Shown here: piece after piece, positions 10,772 through 21,140 of the stretch
Numbering within the stretch: position 1 is the stretch's first letter
Layout: every line of letters begins with the position of its first letter
Assembly (NCBI RefSeq): GCF_947179515.1
Contig: NC_067477.1
Span: forward strand, 77,908,644 to 77,972,643
Length of the DNA stretch: 64,000 nucleotides
Direction: 5' to 3'
Source of the DNA: Apodemus sylvaticus
Taxonomy: Eukaryota > Chordata > Mammalia > Rodentia > Muridae
Notes under the pieces: generated by a model
What the model saw: only the letters and a program-made list of their open reading frames with translations
The model's database searches: none
What the model was told of the DNA's origin: nothing
Program-made: the position numbers and the translations under genes

Positions 10772-10900
10772 ACAGTTGTGACTCACGCTTGTAATTCCAG
10801 TTCCTAGGAGATACAAGTTCAAGGGCCAGTCTGGTCTATATAGTAAGTTCCAGACCAGATAGTGTTGTAAAGATAGGCTTTATCCAAAGTAAAATAAAAC
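10771..10900 (+). mobile_element. B1 SINE, sense, diverged
   Basis: The order gtgactcacgcttgtaattcc (A box region), agttcaagggccagtctggt (B box region) and tagtaagttccagaccag follows the B1 consensus, with an A-rich end at about 10890. It lies directly after the purine tract. Confidence 0.8.
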
Positions 10901-11419
10901 AGGTCACAGAATACAATGATCACCAATATCATGAAACTGATTGACTGACTTGACAATATAGAAAATGGAGAGGGAATTTTTATAAAATTGTTGGAGGACC
11001 AAATATTAGAGTAAAAAAAAAAAAGAAGAGAAAATGAATAAGGAATGCAATTACAATAAACATCTACTAGGTGCTGACATTACTATGATGACAATTACTC
11101 CTTAGCTACAAATCTTTAGGGCACATGCCATACTTGATGATGAATGTTGAAGCCATTCTTGTGAAATTGCAAAGGAGACAGATGCTCAGATGCTACATCA
11201 TCTACTAAGTTTGGAATTGGATATGCTAGCTAAAGTTGCAGGAAATGGGAAAAAAACGGCATAAAATTACAAGTATTTAGTACTGCTATCATCTACAAAT
11301 AATGTAGCTTTGTCCTTAGACTAGAAAAAGGAATCGTATTATTTTATATTTGCCTAAAATTACATACAAGATATACGAGTAATTCAATATATATATGTGG
11401 ATACATTTATGAAACACAT
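10901..11419. other. No feature recognised
   Basis: AT-rich unique-looking sequence without a supportable gene or repeat. Confidence 0.4.
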
Positions 11420-11448
11420 CATATATATATGTATATATATATATACAT
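11420..11448. repeat. Small AT palindrome
   Basis: Within catatatatatg...catatat the 28-bp core atatatg(ta)nca tatat reads identically on both strands. It lies just left of the larger palindrome. Confidence 0.75.
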
Positions 11449-11452
11449 ATAT

Positions 11453-11464
11453 GGCATAACTTTG

Positions 11465-11555
<91 letters not shown>

Positions 11556-11572
11556 CGTATCAAAGTTATGCC
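11453..11572. repeat. Palindromic AT-rich repeat: 15-bp arms around (TA)n
   Basis: The arm ggcataactttgata (11453-11467) and its exact reverse complement (11558-11572) flank a (TA)n tract at about 11473-11552. TA is self-complementary, so the roughly 120 bp could fold almost end to end, apart from a few bases beside each arm. The minus-strand Ile/Tyr frames across it are artefacts. Confidence 0.92.
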
Positions 11573-11589
11573 ACTTGGGCTGACAGGAT

Positions 11590-12170
11590 TCCTCATAAAA
11601 ATCATGCATTGACAATCCAGTGCCAGTCAGAAGAGATCACATTTTAAGTAGTTGGTCAGGGTGGTCCACATGACACTCCAAACAATATAAACTATTTATA
11701 TTGCCCTTGGTTGCCTCTAAGATGTTGAATGTATGCTCCTATTACTAAAGACACAGCACTCTAAGGACAAAGGACTCAGATTATTCAAGATGGTTCTAAC
11801 TGAAAAGTCTCTTTTCCTACAGTACCCTACTACCTCTGCTTTCCCCAGTACCAGAAAGTGTTATGCCAACTGCCAAGCGACGGAGACAAATAGTGCTACC
11901 CAGCTGTGACATCTGTAAACCACAACAATAACCAGCATGGCAAGATATCCATAAAGGTGCAACAGTGACTGAATAGGTTGATGGTAGCTCAAATCTTCCT
12001 AAGTGGACTTAAAGCCTAATGAGCAAGCAAGAAATCATGCTAGATAGCAACAAGCCTATCAGCCAAGGAACAGATATGGTCATGGATATTAATAGAGAAT
12101 CTACAACATCTACTTTTCTAGACCAGAATAAATCCTAAAATATATTCTGAATCTTACCCTTATACCCACA
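11590..12170. mobile_element. Ancient rodent interspersed repeat (copy 1)
   Basis: This resembles a common old rodent repeat and shares word order with 17580-17960: ccagtgccag, then ttggtca..gtgg.cc, then caatata..cta, a gaaaagtctctttt-like block, and a later block ending in ccagcatggc against tctggcatga. I cannot name the family or orientation with confidence. Confidence 0.4.
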
Positions 12171-12221
12171 GATAAGTTTAGCTATCAGCCTTCATCAAAG
12201 AAGCTTCTCTTTGCAACATCT

Positions 12222-13755
12222 TTGTGCATCTTCCTTCTTGAGCTTCATATGATCAGTGAGTTGCATCATTTGTATTCCAAGTTTTTTCCTAATTTCCACT
12301 TATCAGTGAGTATATAACATATGTGTGATTTTGTGATTGGGTTACCTCACTCAGGATGATATTTTCTAATTCCATCCATTTGCCTGGCAATTTCATAAAG
12401 TAATTGTTTTTAATAACTGAGTCCATTATGTAAATGTACTACATTTTTCTGTATCCATTCCTATGTTGAGGGATATCTGAGTTCTTTGCAGTTTCTGATT
12501 GTTATAAATAAGGCTAAAACGAATATAGTGGAGCATGTATCCTTTTATACATTGGAGCATCTTCTGGGTATATGCCCAAGAGTGATATAGCTAGGTCCTC
12601 GGGTACTATTATGCCCAATTTTATGAGGAACTTCCAGACTGATTTCCAGAGAAGTTATATCAGCTTGTATTCTCACCAGCAATGAAGGAATGTTCCTCTT
12701 TCTCTACATCTGTGGTCATTAGAGTTTTTTTTAATTATTTTATTCACATTTCAATGTTATCCCTTTTCTGGTTTCCCCTCCGAAAACCCCCTATCCCATC
12801 CCCCCTTTCCCTCTGCTTGCCAACTCACCCATTCTTGCTTCTCTGTCCTGGTATTCCCCTGTACTGGAGCATCAAGCTTTCTCAGAGCCAAGGGTCTCTC
12901 CTCCCTTTGATGTCCAACAAGGCACCCAGTAGAGGAGCTAGAGAGAGGACCCAAGAAGTCAGTCTAAGGAGCTGTCAGCCCCATAGGAGTCACCAGAGTT
13001 TTTGACCTTAGCCATTCTGACTAATGTGATGTAGAATCTTGGGGTCGTTTTTTGATTTGCATTTCCCTGAAGACTAATGATGCTGAACATTTCTTTAGGT
13101 GCTTCTCATCCATTCAAGATTCTTCAGTTGAGAATTCTTTGTTTAGCTCTGTACCCCATTTTAAACAGGGATATTTGGTTCTCTGGAGTCTAACTTCTTG
13201 TGTTCTTTGTATATATTGGATATTAGCCCTCTATCGGATGTAAAGATCTTTTCCCAATTTTTAGGTTGCCATTTTGTCCTACTGACAGTGTCCTTTGCCT
13301 TACAAAATCTTTCAGTTTTGTGAGATCTCCTTTGTCAATTCTTGATCTTAAAGCTTGGGATTTATTCTGCTCAGGAAATTTTCCCTATGCAGCTGTGTCA
13401 AGGTTCTTTCCCACTTTCTCTTCTTTAGATTCAGTGTGTCTGTTTTTTTTCAGGGCTCAATTGATCCCTTTGGACTTGAGCTTTGTACAAGTAGATAAGA
13501 ATAATTCAATTTCCATTTTTCTACAGGCCCACCACCACTTGAGCCAGCACCATTTGTTGAATATGCTGTCTCTTTTCCACTGGATGGTTTTGGATTCTTT
13601 GTCAAAGATCAGGTGAACATAGGTATGTGGGTTTAATACTGGGTCTTCAATTCTATTTCATTGATATACCTGCCTGTTTCAGTACCAATGCCATGGTGTT
13701 TTTATCATTATTGCTCTGTAGTAGAGGTTGAAATCAGCGATGTTGATTCCCTGAA
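12222..13755 (-). mobile_element. Old L1, antisense 3' part, interrupted by a smaller L1
   Basis: Antisense L1 from within the 3' UTR through the ORF2 C-terminus, up to about the ORF2 GI-IPD-like segment (13740-13755). It is split by a separate insertion at 12722-12994. Many indels and stops mark it as old. The 5'-ward continuation is found inverted at 13790-14025. Confidence 0.85.
12721..13003 (-). mobile_element. Small 5'-inverted L1 nested in an older L1, with TSD
   Basis: A 14-bp target sequence tca(tt/cc)agagttttt occurs on both sides (ending at about 12729 and 13003), differing by two T/C transitions. Between lie an antisense L1 3' end with a T-rich tail (12722 to about 12930) and about 50 bp of L1 3' UTR in sense orientation (about 12931-12984). 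This is the layout of a twin-primed insertion. The host L1 continues on both sides (tctctacatc before, gaccttagccattctg after). Confidence 0.8.
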
Positions 13756-13780
13756 AAGACTGTAACCAAGCACAGTCTTT
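13756..13780. repeat. Junction filler with hairpin
   Basis: A 9-bp stem aaagactgt/acagtcttt (13755-13763 and 13772-13780) with an 8-base loop lies exactly between the antisense L1 part and the inverted sense part. It matches neither L1 strand. Confidence 0.6.
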
Positions 13781-13789
13781 ACAACAAGA

Positions 13790-14025
13790 CTTCAATCTTT
13801 GAAGAAAAAAGAAACTGAAGATGACCTCAGAAAATGGAAAGATCTCCCATGCTCGTGGATTGGCAGGATTAACATTGTAAAAATGGCCATCTTACCAAAT
13901 CAATACAATCCCCATCAAAATTCCAGATCAATTCTACACAGAGATAGAGCAAACAATTCTCAAATTAATTTGAAACAACAAAAATGCCAGGATAGTGAAA
14001 AATATTGTGAACAATAAATCATATT
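13790..14025 (+). pseudogene. Inverted 5' part of the old L1: ORF2 fragment
   Basis: The plus strand encodes the ORF2 segment after the reverse transcriptase (DLRKWKDLPCSWIGRINIVK near 13816-13880). It is the sequence expected immediately 5' of the point where the antisense part ends (13755), so the two parts form one element inverted at its 5' end. Confidence 0.8.
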
Positions 14026-14837
14026 TTCACATGAGAGTAACAAAAATGGATTTTTAAAAATGTTTACCCTTTATAACAGCATAACATATCAATCAAAAAT
14101 AGAAATAAATAAAAATAAATAAAAAAAGAAAGAAACCCAAAGGAAGTAATAATAAGATTCTATATAGAACATATTCATGAGAAAAGTAAAAATCATTTAT
14201 ACAGATGTATAACATTTCACAACTGTAATTTAAAAAACTCATCATTGTAATTTATGATATAGCCTCAAATTCTCTAGTATTTTAATTACCATCTGGTTAT
14301 AACCTCTTTGTATTTGTTTGTCAAGCAAATTCTTAATAAATATGAATATTAAAGTACCTAAAACTATACTAAAGAAAATATTCAAAAGAAAAGTAAGTCT
14401 CTGAGATAGAAAAAGTTAATTTTAAGTCTTGGTAGTTGAGACAGTTTAGGATAGATGCAAAGAAGAGAAAAACTAAGACAACTAAAATCTAGAAACAGAC
14501 CCACCGATGTTACCAGCTACTACTCAACAAAAAATACAGTGGAGGGGGAAATTCTATCCAATAAAGGATGTTGGTGCAGTGTTAAATTGAAGTGTGTTTT
14601 TGTTTTAAAACATCTAGAGTATCAAAAGGACACGCTGAGAAGCTACTTTAGTGTTGGAGACCTGTTACAAACAACTGCATCTCTCAGGCACAGACTACGT
14701 AGGTATTTATCCTCAGGAAACTCATTGTTCTGGGTTCTTTATCACTAGCAGGAAAAGGCTGTGCATGTATGACACACTCTAAGAGAAGAAGCGTGTGGCT
14801 CTGGAGGTATTTAGGTGGGGAAGCCCAGCAGTTCTAA
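14026..14837. other. No feature recognised
   Basis: AT-rich sequence with an AAATAA-rich patch at 14100-14125. The open frame at 14455-14748 has no recognised domain or supporting context. Confidence 0.4.
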
Positions 14838-14862
14838 CTCTCTCTGTCTCTCTCTTTCTCTT

Positions 14863-14932
<70 letters not shown>
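14838..14932 (+). repeat. (TC)n microsatellite
   Basis: An almost pure CT run with a few TT or GT interruptions at its left end. The opposed Leu/Ser and Arg/Glu frames are artefacts. Confidence 0.95.
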
Positions 14933-15959
14933 TTCTTGGGTTTCCTTGGTTCCAAATGATACTAAAGGAGAAACCACCTCTTATATTATCTCTTAGAATG
15001 ACATTGAAAGCAGGCTCCAAATCTTCAGTGTTGAAACGTAGAAGTAGGCCTTCTAAAAGCTAATTTCAGGTTAATTTTTATACTATTCTTTGCTGTTATT
15101 TAAGTCATATGTTGATATAATGAATATCCCTTCAATACAAAGTTAAGGCTCAAAGGAAACTGATCTCTGTTCTTATATTCCCTTGAAGTTTCCCATCAGG
15201 TTAAACACTATTATGAACAATTATTAAAGGAAATGCTGTCTTCAAAGGAGTGTAATCTATAGCCCTCTGACTTTTGTCCATCCAAATTCATAAATTAACT
15301 CTGATTCCTTCTTGAACATCTATATAGTTCTAGTGCCTAGCACAGTGTTCTGCTCCCTACAGGCATTCAGTGAGTGTTAATGAAATGGAATTGAAATTTA
15401 ATTCAAAGCCTTTGAGGAAACTAAGTTTTTCACTTTCTGGTAGCTTTTTTTTTTTTTTTTAACACCAAGAAGTCTTTTCCCTAAGGTGTACTAAATTTAA
15501 CTTTAGACCTTTATGCTTAAAAGGATCAAAGCAACTCTATGAATAGCTAGAAAAGGATGAAAACAGTCTCCAGTGACAATCATACTGTTTAGGACCTGGG
15601 CAATAATTCTCCCAAGGAGGGATATTCTAATGATAATCATTTATGTCCTTAGCATAGTGTAGCCTTCAAAATAGCACCACTTCAAAAATATGCACTAAGG
15701 GATGTGTTGTTGATTCACAGAAAGTTTCTCCGGGGCATACTCAAGAAGCTCTGTGCTTCAAAGTGCATTATAAAAATCAGTAAGTATTCAAATTATTTTC
15801 AGCCCTTTTGTTGAGTAACAGTTTCCTCCCAGACTGAAGCAACCCATTCTGCAGAGAAGCTCATTAAGAAAGCAAATAACTCAAAGTAACTTTGAGAAGT
15901 CCCTGAAATTGATCAGATTTATTAGGTTCCCTCCTTCCCCAAGAGTACATAAATAGTAA
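14933..15959. other. No feature recognised
   Basis: Unique-looking AT-rich sequence with a T15 run at about 15447-15461. A stretch near 15300-15385 (agtgcctagcacagtgttctg, then gcattcagtgagtg) looks like an ancient antisense MIR core, but the match is short. Confidence 0.35.
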
Positions 15960-16350
15960 AGATGATTTATGGTGACTCTATAAGACAAAATAAATTACAA
16001 AAACTCTCAGAGAAACCAAACTGCCTAGAAAAAACAGGGACCAGTCAAACAGCCGGAAAGCAGCAGAGACTAGCTAAACAGCTGGAAGAAACACCAGCAG
16101 CTCAGTTGCCTAAAAGAGGCACAGGCCAACTAAGTCACATGAAAAGGCACTCTCCAGGCTGATGACCTTCCTGAAGGCTGTGTAGTTTACTCTGCATTTC
16201 CAGCTTTTGTGAATGGTTACCCATGCTGGGGAGGAGGGAGGGCTCTGGTGATGCAGCAGTATTTGAGTCATCTCTGGTCTTATAAGTAACCTCTCACACA
16301 CATTTTCTTAGTAACTCCAATAAAGCTCACAGGCTGACCAACTTCGACTT
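15960..16350 (+). mobile_element. LTR-like sequence (possible endogenous retrovirus remnant)
   Basis: A glutamine/lysine-codon-rich purine stretch with repeated cagctgga/cagccgga words (16050-16090) is followed by ggcacaggccaactaag and a downstream AATAAA at about 16319, then gctcacaggctgaccaac. The order resembles a rodent retroviral LTR with its polyadenylation signal. No gag, pol or env coding sequence is present and termini were not found. Confidence 0.35.
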
Positions 16351-16405
16351 TGGTGGTATCCATAATTTGGTTTATCATCAGTTCTTTATCTGAGTCAATT
16401 ACATT

Positions 16406-16439
16406 GTGTGTGTGTCTGTGTGTGTGTGTGTGTATGCGT

Positions 16440-16478
<39 letters not shown>

Positions 16479-16479
16479 T
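16406..16479 (+). repeat. (TG)n microsatellite
   Basis: Two TG runs are separated by tatgcgtgcacg. Alternating purine-pyrimidine composition allows Z-DNA. The Cys/Val and His/Thr frames are artefacts. Confidence 0.95.
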
Positions 16480-17093
16480 CTTCCCCAAAAAAGTCTATTA
16501 CACACCTTTACAAATGTTATAGAGACTTGAGACTTCTTTACCATCTGGTTTTGCCCACATTTTTTATTTTTATTTTTGGTGAACATCTATATCATTCCCA
16601 TCCCACCTATTATTTTCCTCATAAGTTAAAGTGGAACTGAAATGAAAAAGCCTGAATGATTCAGAGGAATGTTGAGTAAGACAAGTCCTCCAGAGAATTT
16701 CCTATTTTATTTAATGGAGCCTCAGGGATGTTTTTCTCTAATTCAATCAGGAAGAAATGCAAAGGGAAATGTTCTTAATTGGAGGGCAGAGTTTGTTGCC
16801 CCTCAGAGCATGTAGATATGCAGATATATATTTCTTATATATAGATATAAGAAATTACTTACAATGGCTTTCTGAACTCATGCCAATAAATACTCTTAGC
16901 ACTCTTACATCCGCATACTCAGAAAAAAAAAAACAAGACAACAATAAAGCCATAAAAATTCATACTTAATCCTTGTGTGGCAAATATGATCCTAATTTGT
17001 GATTCACAAAAGAAATAGAAAAAATGTTTCTACTACTTCTACAACAGTTCTCATGAATGTAACTCAAACTTCCTGATTCACAGGAAAAAAATG
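16480..17093. other. No feature recognised
   Basis: Unique-looking sequence with a short TATATA-rich patch at 16825-16850 and an A12 run near 16922. Confidence 0.4.
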
Positions 17094-17164
<71 letters not shown>

Positions 17165-17166
17165 AA
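17094..17166 (+). repeat. (GAAA)n microsatellite
   Basis: About 17 GAAA steps in one uninterrupted run. Confidence 0.95.
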
Positions 17167-17539
17167 AGACATATAGTGAAATGGGTTCAAACTCTTATTA
17201 GCCTCTCTTCTCATAAGTCTGACAAAAGCAAATGTCACAAAGAAATCTGGTTTCCAAACTATTCATTATTTATTTAGTTATTTATTATTTTTTAAATAAT
17301 TGAGTGAAAACTTAGTTACATAATATGTCATATGTAAAATTGATTATTTAAATTTATATTAAATATTTTTGTGTCCCTTTCTATGCTGGCTACCTCTCTT
17401 AGAAGGTCTCTGGTCATTTATATTTCTTGGGCTTGTACTTTGTATTTCATCCTCCCATAGTGATTTAAAGTTGACTCTGGGTTTTTAATAGGAGTGATGT
17501 TTTATTACTTCTAAGACTCAGTATGTAAAATGATCTTTA
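17167..17539. other. No feature recognised
   Basis: AT-rich sequence with TTATT repeats near 17260-17300. Confidence 0.4.
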
Positions 17540-17965
17540 TAAACCCTGTCATGTGGGGTAATGTTTCTCCATGAAGCAGTAGGTTATCAAACAAATAGTC
17601 TAGTGCCAGGTATAATACACCTCTCTTTCAAGTTGTTGGTCAATGTGGCCCCAAATCAATATAGGCTATTACAATTGTTCTTAGTTACCCATGAAAACTT
17701 GACTATAAGACCTATTGATGAAGATATCACAGACTTTGGCGACAGTATATGGAGAAACCAAACTGGTACTGACTTGAAAGAGTCTTTCTTCCTAGTTATT
17801 CTTCACAGTACTAGAAGGTGATATGCAAATTGCTGAGGAAGAAAAGTCATCAGCAGACTTATTGACCCCGCATGCTACAATAATGACTGGTCTGGCATGA
17901 TAGAGCCAATGTTGTAATATGGCATAAATGAAATGGAGTTAACCAAAAGTTGTCCCCTTGGATTC
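17540..17965. mobile_element. Ancient rodent interspersed repeat (copy 2)
   Basis: Relative of the element at 11590-12170. Shared landmarks include tagtgccaggt, gttggtcaatgtggcccca, aatcaatataggctat and gaagatatcacagac. The open frame 17561-17821 runs through it, but I see no domain. Confidence 0.4.
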
Positions 17966-17975
17966 AAGGCATGAA

Positions 17976-18010
17976 TGTGTGTGTGTGTGTGTACATGCAC
18001 GCGCGCACAT
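17976..18010 (+). repeat. Short (TG)n with CG-alternating end
   Basis: GTGTGT steps pass into tacatgcacgcgcgcacatg, a purine-pyrimidine alternating stretch. Confidence 0.9.
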
Positions 18011-18039
18011 GTATTCTGATCTGCTCTACACAGCTTTTT

Positions 18040-18530
18040 TGCCATTCTAAAATACTCTCTGGTTCAGACAGCTTAGCTTTCTCTACTAGTAAAAATTTTA
18101 AAAGCTCTCTATAGTTCATGGGTTTTCTGACCAAAGTCATAAAGGCTGCTTTAAAAAATTCTCAGATCTTCTAAAATTCTAAAATTAATTCATGGGTTTT
18201 TCAATTAAAATCAGAAATCCAGAAAAATTCTGAAAGAACTGTGTTTTCTCTTCATAGTCTTCTCTAGATAGCTGTTAGAAAGCATTGTAGAAGAGCTGTG
18301 GTAGCTCTCTAAGTAATTCTTGGGAGGTCAGAAACTCTGTTATAAAAAAAAAAAATCTAAAAGAGCTGTGGTTTGCTCTCCATGGATTTTCTAACCAAAA
18401 TAAGAAATCCTGTTAGAAACAAAAAAAAAAAAATCTTGTGAATTTTTCTAAAAGAGCTGTGTTTGCTCTCCAGAGATCTTCAGACAGCTCTGCTCTCACT
18501 GGAGAAAAATTATTAAGAATTTTTTTTTTT
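18040..18530. repeat. Degenerate tandem repeat, ~75-100-bp units
   Basis: About five units share the words agagctgtg(g)tttgctctc, (c)atgg(g/a)ttttctaacca and aagaaatcctgtta. They begin near 18103, 18225, 18291, 18361 and 18451, with A-runs of 12-13 bases between some units. No name recognised. It may be part of a retroviral LTR family or a local expansion. Confidence 0.6.
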
Positions 18531-18734
18531 ACTTTCTATTAGCTCATCTCATGCAGACCAAAAACCCAGTTTTCATTTATATATCAACTTAGATATTGAC
18601 TCCAGGTTCCCTCTTGACCATCCCTGAAGTCAGCAGTATTCAATGACCTTAGCCCCTTGACTCTTAGGAAAAGACAACAAACACAAATACAGACAATAAG
18701 ATAGCTTGGTGGGACCATGGCTGTATCTAAATTC
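18531..18734. other. No feature recognised
   Basis: Unique-looking sequence between the degenerate tandem repeat and a B1 remnant. Confidence 0.35.
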
Positions 18735-18797
18735 ACTCTGTCCTAGGCTGATCTTGAACTCAGGAATCTGCCTGCAATTCTATTTGCTGGTCTTAGT
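18735..18797 (-). mobile_element. B1 SINE fragment, antisense
   Basis: The text ctaggctgatcttgaactcaggaatctgcctg matches the antisense B box region of B1. Only about 60 bp remain. Confidence 0.65.
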
Positions 18798-19349
18798 TCT
18801 TTCTGACAAAATGGCCCATACTCTAGCCACCTCTATTCTTTTAGATCTGTGAAGCTCACTATACAATTTATATTACATCCTTACATTTTTGCATAGTAGA
18901 GAAATTATAGATATATTTGAACTCATGTTTCTAGAACTCTTTTCCACTGCCTTAAGGGTTGTCTTAAAGGTCCTAGCATTTACCATTTTCCTAAGACATT
19001 AGTCACACCTTTGCTTCCTGGATTTGTACTGTCTCTGATTACCATGGAGTCATTAATGTTACCAAGGAGGTTGTTCCTAGAAAAGGAACATGAAAATATG
19101 CACAATACTATACAAACAAACTTATGATCACAGCAACCATCAATAATCATGAAAGCCCAAGCCCTGCTGCCTCTGTTCCAGGGGCAGGAAACCATGCAGA
19201 ACTCAGCAAAGGCCACAGCTAATGATCCTGATCTTGAGACAGGAAGACAACATGCCTTTGATCCATATATTGAGGCATAGTGGCCATACTTATGAATATC
19301 TATAATAAAAATGAATTAAAAGCTTAGGTATATCTGGAGGTACCAGAAT
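18798..19349. other. No feature recognised
   Basis: Unique-looking sequence. The minus-strand frame 18980-19216 has no recognised homology. Confidence 0.35.
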
Positions 19350-19480
19350 GTGGAGGTACATTCCTTTAATCCAGAAGAAGAAGCCTTTAATCCCAACACT
19401 CAGGAGACAGAGGCATAAAAATTTCTGAGTTCATGACAATCCTGGTCTATAGAACAAGTCCCAGGACAGCCAAGATTAGA
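19350..19480 (+). mobile_element. B1 SINE, sense, with duplicated head
   Basis: The text gcctttaatcccaacactcaggagacagaggc followed by cctggtctatagaacaagtcc is B1. A partial second head (gtggaggtacattcctttaatcc at about 19351-19373) precedes it, so the 5' end is duplicated or two SINEs abut. Confidence 0.8.
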
Positions 19481-20289
19481 CAGTGAAGGAAATTATGGAA
19501 ATAGACAGCTGGTAAAGATATAATTGAAGACACAGACTGTGTTCCAGCCCCAGCAAGCAGTAGAACTTGGCATCTTTGGCCACATGGTTCAGGCTTTAGA
19601 ATTATAGATAGACTCTCCCACTGTGACTTAGGAAAACTGCTAAGGTCAGTTGTGTGGCAGGGTATCCCTGTGTGGAGATTCAGAGGGGCTATTCTGTGAA
19701 AGAGGTTATGGAAACTCACTCTATAACTAAGGAAAGTTACTGAGGTGTAACTGTAGGTATACTGTAGGTTTGTACAATGGATATGGAAGCCTAGAGAGGC
19801 CATAGCATGAAGCTGTAAAGGTGAAGCCTGGATTGCCAAGAAGACTCCAAGATGTTAGAGATGCCAGAGCCTGTGGGATACCTGCTAAGGAAAGTAGCTA
19901 TCAGGGAATAGAACCAGTCCAAAAGAAAGAAGTATGCTGCAGTCAACAAAGCTGAAAGGAGTTGGAGATCTGAAGAGCATTTTGATGTCAGATATGCCTG
20001 ATGCAGTGTTTGGAGTTTGTGCAGGTAGTTTTCAATCTTACTTTGGCCCAGTATTTTTTCACTGTATTTTCTTACAAAGACTGTGGAATAGCAATGTATC
20101 CAGTGCCATTGTGTGTTGAAAGTATGTGATTTTACAGGGAACTGCAGTTAAGATATTGCCTGAGTTTCAGAAAATACTTTGAACTTTTATGCAATTTGGG
20201 AATTTTATAGAAAATGGGGATTTCTGGAATCGAACTAAATTTAATTTTCATTATGATATATTTATGAGCCTGTGGGGTCCAGGAAATGA
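19481..20289. other. No feature recognised
   Basis: The longest open frame is 130 codons on the minus strand (19447-19839). It overlaps the B1 and has no recognisable domain, so it is not called as a gene. Confidence 0.4.
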
Positions 20290-20392
20290 AATTTGGTAAT
20301 TTGAATGTATTCACCCCCATAGGCCCATAGGGAGTATTAGGAGGTGTGACCTTGTTGGAAAATGTGTGTCACTGTGGAGGCAAGCTTTGGTG

Positions 20393-20440
<48 letters not shown>

Positions 20441-20690
20441 TCTCGTCATGCCCAGTAGGATAAAGTCTCATTCTGGCTGCCTCTAGATCAAGATGAGAAT
20501 TTTGGATCAAAATTCTCAGCTCCTCCAGCATCAAGTCTGCTGCATGCTGCCATGTTTCTGGCCATGATAATAATGAACTAAACCTCTGAAATTGTAAGCC
20601 ATCACCAACTAAATGTTTGCGTTTATAAGAGTTGCCTTGGTCATGATGTCACTTCAGAGCAATGGAAAGCCAATCAAAGACAATAAGCCC
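20290..20690 (+). mobile_element. Dispersed rodent repeat split by (TA)n
   Basis: The text attaggaggtgtgaccttgtt and gtgtgtcactgtggagg, then aagtctcattctggctgcc, atgctgccatgtttc and ataagagttgccttggtcatg, is a very common rodent repeat. I recognise the sequence but not a certain family name. A (TA)n run at 20394-20438 lies inside it. Confidence 0.6.
20394..20438. repeat. (TA)n microsatellite
   Basis: About 22 TA steps. The flanks do not form matching arms, unlike the tracts at 11473 and 41189. Confidence 0.95.
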
Positions 20691-20989
20691 TGCCCCATAT
20701 GAGACATCTATGTTACCCCTCCACCACCCATGGTTCTGGGATCATAATAGAAGATGTTGTAGATGATTTTAAGTTCATAGGAATTCTGCAAATTAATATC
20801 GTCTGAATACAACATGGCTATTGCACATATGAACTCAGTATGTGTGGCTGTCTATATAAAAAAAACCTATACAAGACAAAACAGTGAGCAGTACAGCAGA
20901 GATGAAGAATGGGTTAACCAGACACCTGTTGAGGAAAAAACAATTCAACAATATGTTCCTTTCAGAGATGTGGTCTCTGAAATTAGAAT
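20691..20989. other. No feature recognised
   Basis: Sequence between a rodent repeat and an L1 tail. The frame 20814-21047 has no recognised homology. Confidence 0.35.
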
Positions 20990-21140
20990 TAGTGGGTTAC
21001 AAATAATAAAAATGAGTATGAGGTTTCAAAGAGAGTATGGGGTGTGAGTGACTAGGAAAGTGAGAGCAGGATTGAGTATAATAAAAAAATCATCATATCC
21101 ACGTATGAAATTCTCAAATAAATAAAATTAGTTTTTTAAA
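20990..21140 (+). mobile_element. Old L1 3' end, sense
   Basis: The terminal block cgtatgaaattctcaaataaataaaa is typical of old rodent L1 3' tails. The upstream body is too diverged to place its start. Confidence 0.5.

Noticed and set aside
10540..10822. Arg/Glu/Lys-rich and Ser/Phe/Leu-rich proteins
   Set aside because: Both frames are translations of a purine microsatellite on its two strands. The same holds for 14811-15063, 16966-17238 and 21912-22133.
11316..11615. Ile/Tyr repeat protein
   Set aside because: Translation of a (TA)n tract.
15960..16350. Functional endogenous retrovirus
   Set aside because: Only an LTR-like stretch is visible, with no coding region or second LTR.
16350..16640. 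Cys/Val or His/Thr repeat proteins
   Set aside because: Translations of a (TG)n tract. The same reason applies at 32485-32700, 46178-46363, 60458-60746 and 63773-63964.
19447..19839. 130-codon minus-strand gene
   Set aside because: No recognisable domain, overlaps a B1, and no promoter or splice context could be supported.
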